DNA from: Kutzneria sp. CA-103260
Lineage (GTDB): Bacteria; Actinomycetota; Actinomycetes; Mycobacteriales; Pseudonocardiaceae
Assembly (NCBI RefSeq): GCF_018263855.1
Contig: NZ_CP073318.1
Span: 2,046,001 to 2,110,000, forward strand
Direction: 5' to 3'
Length of the DNA: 64,000 nt
Shown: positions 56,209-64,000 of the stretch, piece by piece
Layout of the letters: each line of letters begins with the position of its first letter
How positions within the stretch are numbered: position 1 is the first letter of the stretch
Translations under genes and position numbers: made by a program
The notes under the pieces: model-generated
Told to the model about the DNA's origin: nothing
The model's database searches: none
What the model saw: only the letters and a program-made list of their open reading frames with translations

Positions 56209-57222
56209 TCAGGGCAGGTGCTGCCTCGATGCGAAGCTCCACCACAGGCGGGCGAGATCGGGGCCGCTGTTGTCCACGAACGTCCCCTTCCCCGGTCCCG
56301 GCCACGCGTGCTTCATGCCGTCGACCACCACATAGTCGATGAGCGCCGGGCCGCCGTCGCGCGGCACGTAGGTGCGCTCGATGTACGTGTGCTGGCCGGG
56401 CTTCGTGACGGTCACGGTGTGATCCGGCTTGTCGTCCATCTGTCCGTCGAGGCAGCCGTTCATCGCCAGGTCGTCGATCGCGGCCCAGTGCGTCACCAGC
56501 CGGTCGGCCAGAAACGGCGGCACCGTGGTGTCGGCCGTGCCCTGGGCGATCATCACCGGCACCGGCCGGGCGTGCCGACCCATCTGCGCCCAGGCGCGCT
56601 TGGCGGTGTCGACCGGGCCGATCTCGTTGGGATTGTTGGGGTCGACCTCGTCGATGGCGTACTCGGCGCCGGCCATGGACAGCACGCTGGCGTAGACGTC
56701 GGGGTAGGTGACGCCCATGATCACCGCGAGCCCGGCGCCGGAGGACGCGCCGAGCACGTGCACCCGCGAACGGTCGCCGTGATAGGCCGTCAGCACGTTC
56801 TCGGTGATCCCGGCGATCGCGGCCGGCTCGCCGTGGCCGCGATGCTGCTGCTCGGGGTACTGCCCGTTCCAGCAGTGCAGCAGCCCGCCCTTGAGCAGAG
56901 CCTGGTCGGGGTAGACGACGATGAAGCCCTGCTCGTCGGCCAGCGGGTTCAGGTTGGTCAGGTCCTTCATCGAGTTGAGCCCGAAGCCGGTCATGGCGCA
57001 CCCGTGCAGGGCGACCACGACCGGAAGCGGCTTGCCCGAGGAGTAGGCCGGTGGCAGGTGCACCTGGTAGGTGAGCACCGATCCGTCGTCCTCGGTGTAC
57101 CACGCGTTGTGGTCCTCAGCGGCGGCTGCCTGGGCTGGCGCGGCCGTGCCGAACCCTAAGACGAGGCCGACGCTCGTGACCAGCGCGATCAGACCCGCCC
57201 GGCGGCTGTTCCGTCGTGTCAT
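56209..57222 (-). CDS. Secreted esterase of the PHB-depolymerase/LpqC type
   Basis: A 337-residue protein. Residues 1-33 form a signal peptide ending in AQAAAA. The esterase domain has oxyanion motif LHGCAMTGFGL, nucleophile Ser in VLGASSGAGLAV (GxSxG), catalytic Asp near GTADTTVPP and His in MKHAWPGPG. This is the Esterase_phb group (PHB depolymerases, feruloyl and acetylxylan esterases). Exported, probably acting on polymers or plant-type esters. Divergent from a type B carboxylesterase, and followed by the TetR gene. Confidence 0.9.
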   Translation of the reverse strand: MTRRNSRRAGLIALVTSVGLVLGFGTAAPAQAAAAEDHNAWYTEDDGSVLTYQVHLPPAYSSGKPLPVVVALHGCAMTGFGLNSMKDLTNLNPLADEQGFIVVYPDQALLKGGLLHCWNGQYPEQQHRGHGEPAAIAGITENVLTAYHGDRSRVHVLGASSGAGLAVIMGVTYPDVYASVLSMAGAEYAIDEVDPNNPNEIGPVDTAKRAWAQMGRHARPVPVMIAQGTADTTVPPFLADRLVTHWAAIDDLAMNGCLDGQMDDKPDHTVTVTKPGQHTYIERTYVPRDGGPALIDYVVVDGMKHAWPGPGKGTFVDNSGPDLARLWWSFASRQHLP

Positions 57223-57255
57223 CGCTCCACTCCCGATCCGTGTCGCGTGTCGCTT

Positions 57256-57292
57256 CGGTTAACTTTACAAGGCGTCAGTTAAACTAGACAGG
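57256..57292. promoter_or_regulatory. Direct repeats between divergent esterase genes (probable TetR site)
   Basis: GGTTAACTTTACAAGGC and AGTTAAACTAGACAGGC, two 17-bp copies 19 bp apart, distinctly AT-rich. They lie between the secreted esterase (57222) and the carboxylesterase (57331). Probably the binding region of the TetR at 56170. Confidence 0.55.
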
Positions 57293-57330
57293 CCGTAACC
57301 GTCAACTGCATCTCGTCGGCGGAGGAGAAC

Positions 57331-58794
57331 ATGAGCGAACAGATCACTGTCCGGATCTCCAGCGGGGAGCTGGCCGGTGTGCGCGCGGACGGGATCGACC
57401 GCTACCTCGGCATCCCCTATGCCGCGGCGCCCGTCGGCGACCGGCGCTTCGCCGAGCCCGAGCCGGCCGCGTCGTGGTCGGGAACGCGGGACGCGACGCG
57501 GATGGGCCCCACGGCCCCGCAGAATCCGATGAGCCCGACCACGGCTCGCTATCTCGCCAACGTCATCGCTCCGGGCGACGAGTGCCTCAACGTCAACGTG
57601 TGGACGCCGGCCGGCGCCTCGGCCCGCCCGGTCATGGTCTGGATTCACGGCGGATCGTTCCGACACGGCTCGAACGCGCTCGACGGCTACGACGGCTCCG
57701 CCTTCGCTCGCGACGGCGTGGTGCTGGTGAGCGTGAACTACCGGCTGGGTGTCGAGGGTTTCTCGGTGTTGGACGACGCGCCGTTGAGCCTTGGCTATTC
57801 GGACGTCGTCGCCGCGTTGCGCTGGGTGCAGCGCGAGATCACCGCGTTCGGCGGCGACCCCGGCGCGGTGACGATCTTCGGGGAGTCCGCCGGTGGTGTC
57901 ACCGTGAGCAACCTGCTGGCCGGGCCCCACGCCGGCACGCTGTTCCATCGCGTGATCGCGCAGAGCGGCATGCCGTCCGCGCAGAACCGGAAGTCGGCGG
58001 CGAAGGTGACGCGGGAAGCGGCGAAACGCCTCGGCATCCCGACCACGCGGGCTGCCTTCGCGGCCGTGCCGGTCGAACGCCTGCTGGAGGTCGACCGCGA
58101 GATGGCCCAGGGCGGGAGTGCGCTCAACGTCGGATCCGGATACTCGCCGACCATCGGCAGCGCCGACCTGCCTCGGGACCCGCAGGAGGCGGCACTGACC
58201 GGAGCGGGGGACGACATCCCGCTGCTGGTCGGCTGGACCGCCGAAGAGCATCGGCTCTTCAACGCCGACGGCGGTTTCGACCGGGTCGGTCCGCTGTTGT
58301 CCGCCCTGGTGCGTTTGCGGATGGGCGCGGGTCGCCGGGTGCGAAAGGCCTACCGCGCCGCGTATCCGGACGCCGGCAGCGGGGACCTCCTGGCCACCAT
58401 GATGATCGACCGGATCCTGCGGATCCCGGTGCACCGCATCGCCGACGCACGACTGGCGCGCGGCGCCGCCTCGACCCACGTCTTCGAGTTCCAGTGGCGC
58501 AGCCCTGTCGACGGGCTGGGCGCCGCGCACGTGATGGAGCTGCCGTTCGTCTTCGACCGGCTTTCCTCGCCTGACTGGATCAAACTCGCCGGGCCGGACG
58601 CCCCGCAGCGGATCGCCGACGAGATGCACGGCGCGTGGATCCGGTTCGCTACGACAGGCGACCCCGGATGGCCGAGCTGGGACGCCGCGCGGTCGACCAT
58701 GGTGTTCCGGGACCCGGTCTCCGAGGTGCAGGCCGGCCCGCGCGACGCTCAGCTGGCCGCCTGGCGGAAACGGGAGTCCGACCGGCGCGGGTGA
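57331..58794 (+). CDS. Type B carboxylesterase
   Basis: A 487-residue esterase. GIPYAAAPVGDRRFAEPEP at the N-terminus, oxyanion hole WIHGGSFRHGS, nucleophile in TIFGESAGGVTVSNLL (GESAGG), acidic residue in the GWTAEEHRLF region and His in AAHVMELPFVFD. No signal peptide, so cytosolic. GGAGGAG precedes the ATG. Divergent from a secreted esterase and its TetR, which may control both through the repeats at 57256-57292. Followed by a chitosanase pseudogene. Confidence 0.94.
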   Translation: MSEQITVRISSGELAGVRADGIDRYLGIPYAAAPVGDRRFAEPEPAASWSGTRDATRMGPTAPQNPMSPTTARYLANVIAPGDECLNVNVWTPAGASARPVMVWIHGGSFRHGSNALDGYDGSAFARDGVVLVSVNYRLGVEGFSVLDDAPLSLGYSDVVAALRWVQREITAFGGDPGAVTIFGESAGGVTVSNLLAGPHAGTLFHRVIAQSGMPSAQNRKSAAKVTREAAKRLGIPTTRAAFAAVPVERLLEVDREMAQGGSALNVGSGYSPTIGSADLPRDPQEAALTGAGDDIPLLVGWTAEEHRLFNADGGFDRVGPLLSALVRLRMGAGRRVRKAYRAAYPDAGSGDLLATMMIDRILRIPVHRIADARLARGAASTHVFEFQWRSPVDGLGAAHVMELPFVFDRLSSPDWIKLAGPDAPQRIADEMHGAWIRFATTGDPGWPSWDAARSTMVFRDPVSEVQAGPRDAQLAAWRKRESDRRG

Positions 58795-58806
58795 GCTCAG
58801 GCGCCG

Positions 58807-59316
58807 GAACGGCTCCACGGCAATCGCCTACGACTACGCCGTCAACCTGCACGATGGCCGGGGCGTCACCGCCGGGCGTGCCGGATTCACCACCGGCGAC
58901 GGCGACGTGCTCAGGGTGATCACCGCATTCACCGCCACGAATCCCGGAAACCGCTCGCGCGCTTCACTTCGGAGTTGCAGCGGCTGGCCGACGGGAACGA
59001 CGACACCTCGGGCCTGCCGGAATCGAACTACGTCGCCGCCATCCAGCACGGTGTCGGAACCGACCGCGATGCTCTTCCCGCGCTGATCAGTCGGACGAAC
59101 GACACCGTCGCAGGCCGGTGAACGGGCCTGGCTCGACGCCTTCTTCAAGGTCCGCATCGACGACCTTCAGCACCCCGCGAACAAGGCGACAGCGGAGGAA
59201 TGGTCCAGGTCCGTCGATCGTGTCGACTGCGTTCAGCGCATCGCCGAGACCGGAAACTCGGCCTGGACAAGCCGTTGTCCGTCACCGCGTTCGGCGCCTC
59301 GTATCAGATCCAGTGA
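58807..59316 (+). pseudogene. Decayed chitosanase (GH46-like) gene
   Basis: Three pieces in three frames read as one GH46-type protein. Piece 1: AIAYDYAVNLHDGRGVTAGR then AGFTTGDGDVLRVITAFTAT NPGN (compare the DGRGYTxGxxGFxSGTGDML region). Piece 2: KPLARFTSELQRLADGNDDT then SGLPESNYVAAIQ. Piece 3: ERAWLDAFFKVRIDDLQHPA, VDRVDCVQRIAETGNSALDK and a VTAFGASYQIQ end before TGA. The N-terminal catalytic Glu segment and the central part are missing, and at least two frameshifts are present. Non-functional remnant of a secreted chitosan-degrading enzyme. Confidence 0.75.
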
Positions 59317-59347
59317 GTCGTGCTTGGCTCGATCTGGGCGTCTCCGG

Positions 59348-59935
59348 TCAGTGCGGGGACGTCCGCATTCCGTCGAAGACCACGTGCAGGTAGCGGTCGC
59401 TGGCGTCGCGGTCGTGGTCCAGGAGCGGTTCCGCCGCGCAGTAGACGCCGCAGGCGAGCAGGACCACATCGTGAGCGGTGAGGTCGGCGCGCAGGGTGCC
59501 GCTGTCGTGCGCGCGTTTCACGAGTGGCTTGCCGGCCTCGACCAGGCGGTCCACCTGAGCCTGGATCTCCGGCTGCGCCGAGGCGCGGGCGGCGCGTAGG
59601 AGTTCGATGAAGGCGCGGTTGGCGGCATAGCGGTCGACCTGCACCTTCATGAAGGCCAGGACGGCCCCGTCGGGGTCGAGGTCGCCGGGTAGCTGCCCGA
59701 TCGCGGTGACCAGGTCGTCGACCTCGTCGGTCACGATGGCGGCCAGCAGGGTCTCCTTGGTCGGGAAGTGGCCGAAGACGGTGCCCTTGCCGATGCCGGC
59801 CCGCGCCGCGACCTGGGCCACGGAGGCGTCCGTGCCCAGCTCGGCGAACACGTCCGACGCCGCGGCCAACAGGGCTCGGCGGGTTCGCACCGCGTCCGCG
59901 CGCATCGTCCGGCCCTGGTTCGGAGTCGTTGCCAT
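59348..59935 (-). CDS. TetR-family transcriptional regulator
   Basis: A 195-residue TetR. HTH: RRALLAAASDVFAELGTDAS, VAQVAARAGIGKGTVFGHFP and TKETLLAAIV. The C-terminal region (LACGVYCAAEPLLDHDRDAS) is of the common actinobacterial SBP/TetR_C type. Divergent from an NADP-reductase gene; between them lie a perfect 30-bp palindrome and a second 18-bp palindrome, the presumed operators. Confidence 0.92.
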   Translation of the reverse strand: MATTPNQGRTMRADAVRTRRALLAAASDVFAELGTDASVAQVAARAGIGKGTVFGHFPTKETLLAAIVTDEVDDLVTAIGQLPGDLDPDGAVLAFMKVQVDRYAANRAFIELLRAARASAQPEIQAQVDRLVEAGKPLVKRAHDSGTLRADLTAHDVVLLACGVYCAAEPLLDHDRDASDRYLHVVFDGMRTSPH

Positions 59936-59946
59936 GCGGGCAGTCT

Positions 59947-59976
59947 ACACAACTCGACCGGCCGGTCGAGTTGTGT
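59947..59976. promoter_or_regulatory. Perfect 30-bp palindromic operator
   Basis: ACACAACTCGACCGG followed by its exact reverse complement. It starts 12 bp before the TetR ATG (minus strand). The CTCGACC/GGTCGAG core recurs at 59987-60004. Confidence 0.85.
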
Positions 59977-59986
59977 TAGCGTCCAA

Positions 59987-60004
59987 CTCGACCGGTCGGT
60001 CGAG
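59987..60004. promoter_or_regulatory. Second CTCGACC...GGTCGAG operator
   Basis: CTCGACCGGTCGGTCGAG repeats the half-sites of the 30-bp palindrome, 34 bp centre to centre. It lies 43-60 bp before the reductase ATG at 60047. Both genes would be controlled together. Confidence 0.75.
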
Positions 60005-60046
60005 ATACGGTCCGGCGTCGGAGATCCCCCATCGGAGGCAGAAACC

Positions 60047-60784
60047 ATGTCCAAGACTCTCGCGCTGATCGGCAGCGGCGCCGTCGGCGGCACGCTCGCC
60101 CGCCTGGCCGTCACGGCCGGATGGCACGTCGTGGTCAGCAACTCCCGCGGCCCACAGACCCTGGCCGACCTGGTGGCCGAACTCGGTGACCGCGCGTCGG
60201 CCGCCACCCCCGAGCAGGCCGCGGCCGCGGCGGACCTGGTGGTGGTGAGCATTCCGCTGCTGGCTCTCGGCCAGCTGCCCGCCGCCGCGCTGACCGGCAA
60301 GACCGTCATCGACGCGACCAACTACGTCCCCGACCGCGACGGCCGCATCGCCGAGCTGGACGACCTGAGCCTGACCGCGAGCGAACTGGTCCAGCGTCAG
60401 CTGCCCGACTCCCACGTGGTCAAGGCGTTCAACAACCTGATCGCCCGACACCTCGGCGAACTCCCGCGCCCGGCCGGCGCCGCGGACCGCAGCGCGCTGC
60501 CCGTCGCGGCCGACGACGACGCGGCCAAGGCCGAGGCGGTGCGACTGCTGGACGAGCTCGGCTACGACGCCGTCGACCTGGGCAAGCTGGCCGAGAGCTG
60601 GCGCAGCGAGCCGGGAACCCCGCTGTTCGTCCTCCCGTACTCGATGCCGTTCCCGGCAGGTCTGGACCTGCGGCAGGCCATGGAATTCGTGTACTCCCAC
60701 ACCGGCGTGCCCGCTCCGGTGGCGCGGATCGCCGAGTTGGCTTCCCTGGCGACCCGCGGCCCGGCGGGCATCGTCGAGGCCTGA
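60047..60784 (+). CDS. NADPH-dependent F420-reductase-like oxidoreductase
   Basis: A 245-residue NADP_oxidoreductase/F420 family protein. Rossmann motif LIGSGAVGGTLARLAVTAGW with the NSRGP loop for NADP phosphate, VVSIPLLALGQLPAAALTGK and VIDATNYVPDRDG; then VVKAFNNLIARHLGELPRPA and AADDDAAKAEAVRLLDELGY. It reduces F420 with NADPH or acts on a similar substrate. GGAGG precedes the ATG. Divergently controlled with the TetR gene. Confidence 0.9.
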   Translation: MSKTLALIGSGAVGGTLARLAVTAGWHVVVSNSRGPQTLADLVAELGDRASAATPEQAAAAADLVVVSIPLLALGQLPAAALTGKTVIDATNYVPDRDGRIAELDDLSLTASELVQRQLPDSHVVKAFNNLIARHLGELPRPAGAADRSALPVAADDDAAKAEAVRLLDELGYDAVDLGKLAESWRSEPGTPLFVLPYSMPFPAGLDLRQAMEFVYSHTGVPAPVARIAELASLATRGPAGIVEA

Positions 60785-60935
60785 GCCCTCCTCGTGGCCG
60801 GGGCTCGTCTTCGGCTATGCCGTGCACCAGCCGGGTTGATACCCCGAGGGCATCACAGGACGCGGAAGAGGTCTTGGACGGCCGGCTCGGTGGCGACGCA
60901 TGCTGTGACCGGACCCGATGACCATCAGGGAGTGA

Positions 60936-61796
60936 ATGATGAAGGTTTTTGTGACGGGCGGATCCGGCTACATCGGGCGGGCCGTGATCGTGGAGTTGGT
61001 GCGGCAGGGTCACACCGTGGAGGCGTTGGCGCGCAACGAGAAGTCGGCCAAGGCGGTGACGGAGGCCGGGGCGGCGGCGGTCCATGGTGGACTGTCCGAT
61101 GTGGACGTGCTCAACCACGCGGCGGCCCGGGCCGAGGCAGTGATCCACCTCGCGCAGGCGAGCACGGCGGAGGAGGACCTGGCCGCGGCCACGGCGATGC
61201 AGGACGGCGTCGGCGCCGGCACCTACGTGCACACCGGCGGCAGCTGGGTCTACGGCGACACGGACGGCCTGCGCGACGAGACCGCGCCGTGGAACCCGCC
61301 GGCTGTGGTGGCGTGGCGCAAGGCGGTCGAGGACGCGGTGCTGGCGCGGGCGGCCGGCGGCGGCCGTCCGGTGGTTGTGCAGCCGGGGTTGCTGTACGGC
61401 GGAGACAACCGCCTGATCGACGTTTTCTTCGTGCAGCCGGGCAAGGAGACCGGGGCCGTGCCGTACATCGGCGACGGGGCCAACCGGTGGGCGCTGATCC
61501 ACATCGACGACCTGGCCCCGCTCTACGTCGCCGCGTTGTCGGCGAAGGCCGGCTCGGTCTACCTCGGCGTCGGGGACGAGCACCCCACCGCCAAGGAGGT
61601 CGCCGAGGCGGCGGCACGCGGCGCCGGGCTGGACGGCAAGACCGTGTCGATCACGCTGGAGCAGGCCCGGACCGCGATGGGGCCCATCGCCGAGGCGTTC
61701 GCGCTGGACCAGCAGCTGACCTCGGCCAAGGCGCAGCGTGAGCTGGGCTGGGCGCCGCGGCACCACAACCCGCTGGCCGTGTTCGAGCAGGGCTGA
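60936..61796 (+). CDS. NAD-dependent epimerase/dehydratase-like SDR (atypical)
   Basis: A 285/286-residue extended SDR. Cofactor motif FVTGGSGYIGRAV; GGSWVYGDTDG replaces the usual Ser-Thr region, and the YxxxK position reads VVAWRKAV, so the catalytic Tyr seems replaced by Trp or Ala. VVVQPGLLYGGDN and LIHIDDLAPLYV are conserved. Such proteins often act as atypical (NmrA/redox-sensing-like) SDRs. Two ATGs (60936, 60939) with GGGAG upstream. Followed 18 bp later by a LysR gene in the same direction, which probably regulates it. Confidence 0.85.
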   Translation: MMKVFVTGGSGYIGRAVIVELVRQGHTVEALARNEKSAKAVTEAGAAAVHGGLSDVDVLNHAAARAEAVIHLAQASTAEEDLAAATAMQDGVGAGTYVHTGGSWVYGDTDGLRDETAPWNPPAVVAWRKAVEDAVLARAAGGGRPVVVQPGLLYGGDNRLIDVFFVQPGKETGAVPYIGDGANRWALIHIDDLAPLYVAALSAKAGSVYLGVGDEHPTAKEVAEAAARGAGLDGKTVSITLEQARTAMGPIAEAFALDQQLTSAKAQRELGWAPRHHNPLAVFEQG

Positions 61797-61814
61797 TTCG
61801 GCGAAAGGGACGGC

Positions 61815-62693
61815 ATGGACGTCGATCTGCGGCGGCTCCGCTATTTCGTGGCGGTGGCCGAGGAGCGCCACTTCGGACGGGCCGCGGAGCGGCTGCACAT
61901 CGCGCAGCCCGTGCTGTCCCGGCAGATTCGCGTGCTGGAGAACGAACTGCGCGCGGAGCTCTTCGTGCGTGACCGTCGCGGCACGGAGCTCACGCCGGCC
62001 GGCGAGCAGTTGCTCGTGGACGCGAAGTCCTTGCTGGGCAACGCGGCGGCGTTGGTGCGGCGGGTACGGGCGGTGGGGGAGGGCGTCTGCCGGTTCACGA
62101 TCGGGTTCATGCCGGGCATCACGTTGACGCCGGTCGTGCGGCTGCTGCGGAACCGTCACCCCGGTCTGGACGTGCGGATGCTGCGCACCGGCTGGCACGA
62201 CCAGGTGGAGGTGCTGCGGGACGGCCGCGTCGACGTCGGCATCGTCCGGCTGCCGATCGACCGGGCGGGCCTGGCGGTCAGCCCGCTGTACGCGGAACCG
62301 CGGGTGGTCGTGGTGGCCTCGGGCCACCGCCTGGCCGGCAAGGAGTCGATTCGGATCGGGGACCTGGCGGCCGAACACCTGCTCCAGGACCCCGACGCCG
62401 TGCCGGAATGGCGGGACGTCGCGGTCGAGTTGCGCACCGGCGAGCGCCGCCGGGTGCCGGCGATCCACAGTGTGGAGGAGAAGCTCGAACTGGTCGCCGG
62501 TGGCGAGGGGATCTCGGTGCTTCCCCGGTCCACGGCCAGTTTCTACACGAGGCCGGGGATCGAGGTGATTCCCGTCGAGGATCTGGGGCCCAACCAGGTG
62601 GCGGCGGCGTGGCCGACCGGGCGCGACACCGCCCTGGTGCGGGAGTTCGTCGAGGCCGCCACCGCGCTGCTGCCCGAGCCCCCGGACGCATGA
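61815..62693 (+). CDS. LysR-family transcriptional regulator
   Basis: A 292-residue LysR. HTH at residues 3-62: LRRLRYFVAVAEERHFGRAA, ERLHIAQPVLSRQIRVLENE and LRAELFVRDRRGTELTPAGE. The effector domain follows from about residue 92 (FTIGFMPGITLTPVVRLLRN). GAAAGGGA precedes the ATG. Same strand as the SDR gene just upstream. Convergent with a TetR gene; about 75 bp between them holds only a weak hairpin around 62700-62730. Confidence 0.93.
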   Translation: MDVDLRRLRYFVAVAEERHFGRAAERLHIAQPVLSRQIRVLENELRAELFVRDRRGTELTPAGEQLLVDAKSLLGNAAALVRRVRAVGEGVCRFTIGFMPGITLTPVVRLLRNRHPGLDVRMLRTGWHDQVEVLRDGRVDVGIVRLPIDRAGLAVSPLYAEPRVVVVASGHRLAGKESIRIGDLAAEHLLQDPDAVPEWRDVAVELRTGERRRVPAIHSVEEKLELVAGGEGISVLPRSTASFYTRPGIEVIPVEDLGPNQVAAAWPTGRDTALVREFVEAATALLPEPPDA

Positions 62694-62766
62694 CCGCCCA
62701 ATAGGTCCTTTTTGGACGGTGGGATGGGTCGGGTGAAGACCCTGGGCCGCAGCGGGATCGGCGGCG

Positions 62767-63396
62767 TCACACCGCGGTGCCGTCGATGATCGCGTCGATG
62801 TCGGCCGGGGTGAGGCTCGGCTGGGTGAAGGGCGGAGTTCCGGGCTGCCACGCGGCGAGCACGGTCTCGAGGTGGCGTTCCCACCCGGATCGCGGCAGTT
62901 GCCTTGCCGTGTCGAGGATGCCGGTGATCGCCCACAGCGTCACGGCGACGTCCTCGGGGGACAGGTCGCGGCGGATCAGGCCGGCGGCCTGAGCCTGCGC
63001 CACGAGTCGCGCCTGTGCCTGCCGGGAACGGTCGGTGAGCTCGTCGGAGCCGGGGAACTTCCAGCTGCGCCGGATGATTCCCGGCTGGCCGGCCAGCAGC
63101 CGGCTCACGTCCCACAGATAGCCGGTGAGCGCCGCGGGATCGCCCGAGGCGGCGTGTGTCTCAGCGAGTTCGACGGCGTCGGTGAGCAGTCGGCGAGCGA
63201 GGTCGGTGATCAGGGCGTCCTTGTTGGCGAAGTGGCGGTAGATCGTGCCCAGGCCGAGGCCGGACCGCGCCGCGACGGCCTCGATACTCACCTCTGTGCC
63301 CTCCGCGGCGAAGACTTCGCGGGCCGCCCGCAGGATGCGGTCCAGGTTCTCCAGCGCGTCGCGGCGTGGCCGTCGTGGCCGTCCCGCCGACGTCAT
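62767..63396 (-). CDS. TetR-family transcriptional regulator
   Basis: A 209-residue TetR. HTH: LDRILRAAREVFAAEGTEVS, IEAVAARSGLGLGTIYRHFA and NKDALITDLA; the C-terminal domain is of the SBP type (RRLLTDAVELAETHAASGDP). The ATG overlaps the stop of the upstream SnoaL-like gene (ATGA), so they form an operon read from 63878, presumably autoregulated through the 34-bp palindrome at 63898-63931. Confidence 0.92.
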   Translation of the reverse strand: MTSAGRPRRPRRDALENLDRILRAAREVFAAEGTEVSIEAVAARSGLGLGTIYRHFANKDALITDLARRLLTDAVELAETHAASGDPAALTGYLWDVSRLLAGQPGIIRRSWKFPGSDELTDRSRQAQARLVAQAQAAGLIRRDLSPEDVAVTLWAITGILDTARQLPRSGWERHLETVLAAWQPGTPPFTQPSLTPADIDAIIDGTAV

Positions 63397-63878
63397 CGGG
63401 ACAGGGCGGCGACGTCGCCGAGCAGATTGGCGTTGCCGACGTTGTGCACCGGCGTGAGCTTGGCCGCGACGATCTTCCAGCCGGCGCTGGTCCGGCGGAG
63501 TCTGTGCACGCCACGGCCGTAGACGGTCCAGCTGTTGAGGTCGGGGTCCTCGCCCAGCGCGCGGTGCACGTGCAGCGCGGATTCGTAGAAGGTCACCGTC
63601 GCGTCGTCGCCGTTGACCTCGGCGATGAGGTTGGTGATCTGGTGCTGGGTCAGTTCGACCGGGCCGACGAGGTCGCGGGCGGAGGCGGCCAGCTGGTCGG
63701 CGCTGATCCGTCCGGCGGCGGCCGGGCCGTCGCCGGCGTCGTTGACCCCGCCGAAGTCGACCTCGATCTCGTCGGCGAGCAGGGCCCGGTAGGCCTCGAA
63801 GTCGTTCGCGTCCGCGGTCGTGAAGTGCCGCAGGACGGTCTGCGTCACGTCCACCACGTCCTGCGCTGAGCCGGTCAT
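63393..63878 (-). CDS. SnoaL-like / NTF2-fold protein
   Basis: A 161-residue NTF2-like protein: VLRHFTTADANDFEAYRALL at the start, LADEIEVDFGGVNDAGDGPA, HQITNLIAEVNGDDATVTFY and RGVHRLRRTSAGWKIVAAKL at the end. The pattern matches the SnoaL_4 group, which includes polyketide cyclases, steroid isomerase-like enzymes and many uncharacterised proteins. GAGGAGAACG precedes the ATG. Its own regulator follows with a four-base overlap. Substrate unknown. Confidence 0.9.
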   Translation of the reverse strand: MTGSAQDVVDVTQTVLRHFTTADANDFEAYRALLADEIEVDFGGVNDAGDGPAAAGRISADQLAASARDLVGPVELTQHQITNLIAEVNGDDATVTFYESALHVHRALGEDPDLNSWTVYGRGVHRLRRTSAGWKIVAAKLTPVHNVGNANLLGDVAALSR

Positions 63879-63897
63879 GGTCGTTCTCCTCGATCGG

Positions 63898-63931
63898 ACG
63901 GTTATCCGGAAAAACGTTTCCGGATAACCGT
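63898..63931. promoter_or_regulatory. 34-bp palindromic operator upstream of the SnoaL-TetR operon
   Basis: ACGGTTATCCGGAAA and its exact reverse complement flank a 4-base centre (AACG). It begins 20 bp before the ATG at 63878 (minus strand), overlapping the expected promoter. Likely bound by the TetR encoded second in the operon. Confidence 0.85.
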
Positions 63932-63976
63932 GATGGTACGACTCGCCGCCGCCGCGTGCCACCGCTGCGTCGAGGC

Positions 63977-64000
63977 TCACACCAGGATCTCCTCGTCGCC
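63977..64000 (-). CDS. Possible C-terminal end of a gene entering from the right edge
   Basis: On the minus strand the last bases read GDEEILV then TGA. This could be the end of a gene starting beyond the window. Only seven codons are visible, so it is a guess from its position upstream of the SnoaL promoter. Confidence 0.2.
   Translation of the reverse strand, partial: GDEEILV

Noticed and set aside
62694..62766. Terminator between LysR and TetR genes
   Set aside because: ACCGCCCA/TGGACGGT can pair, but the stem is short with a mismatch and a long loop; too weak to list.

Overview
The window is about 72-75% GC by eye and is packed with ATG/GTG/TTG-started genes that overlap by a few bases. 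It carries GAF-ANTAR proteins, a MmyB-type regulator, a PucR regulator, a snapalysin, an AfsA-type protein and TetR/effector pairs. This suggests a soil actinomycete of the Pseudonocardiaceae/Streptomycetaceae kind. The exact genus is inference; there is no rRNA or tRNA to test it.

Layout. (1) 1-19 kb is a dormancy/hypoxia-type island. It holds an NDH-2-like flavoprotein (cut by the left edge), a double universal stress protein, a CtpF-like P-type ATPase coupled to two TrkA/RCK proteins, and a phosphoribosyltransferase. A four-gene operon follows (USP, DUF4232 lipoprotein, Rv1738-like DUF1876, CBS-containing M50 protease), then a nicotinate phosphoribosyltransferase, Hsp20 and three GAF-ANTAR proteins. 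Most have counterparts in the Mycobacterium tuberculosis DosR regulon. GC-rich palindromes resembling degenerate DosR boxes sit in front of several. (2) 19.1-31 kb is the most unusual part. A tightly overlapping minus-strand operon (30768 to 20486) encodes a rifampicin-phosphotransferase-like PEP-utiliser, a nucleotidyltransferase, an extended SDR, an NDP-kinase-like protein, an AfsA homologue, a nitroreductase, a UbiA-family protein and an MMPL exporter. A divergent PucR regulator faces it. A TnpB-only IS200/IS605-like element (19140-20489) sits exactly in what was a TGATG overlap between the MMPL gene and a cytochrome P450 gene. I recognise no known pathway, so this is the best candidate for an undescribed biosynthetic or signalling system.

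(3) 32-42.4 kb is sensory and regulatory: three more GAF-ANTAR proteins, a GAF protein with a degenerate histidine-kinase stub, a DUF1918 (Rv0569-like) gene, an ECF sigma factor, a YbdK-type ligase next to an internally deleted class V aminotransferase, and a snapalysin. (4) 42.4-64 kb is accessory metabolism organised as regulator/target pairs: MmyB/SDR, MarR/VOC with two operators, TetR/MBL-MFS-FAH, TetR/secreted esterase, TetR/F420-type NADP reductase with a perfect 30-bp palindrome, LysR/SDR, and TetR/SnoaL-like with a 34-bp palindrome. Dead genes are scattered among them: an IS5-type transposase piece, two secreted-protein remnants, half of a maleylpyruvate-isomerase-family gene, a nonsense-interrupted gene and a chitosanase pseudogene.

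A further regulatory link: a TetR protein at 1510 has two 19-bp sites (ATGTT-N9-AACAT) at its own promoter. Two more copies sit as a near-perfect dyad in front of an SDR-SRPBCC fusion gene 5 kb away.
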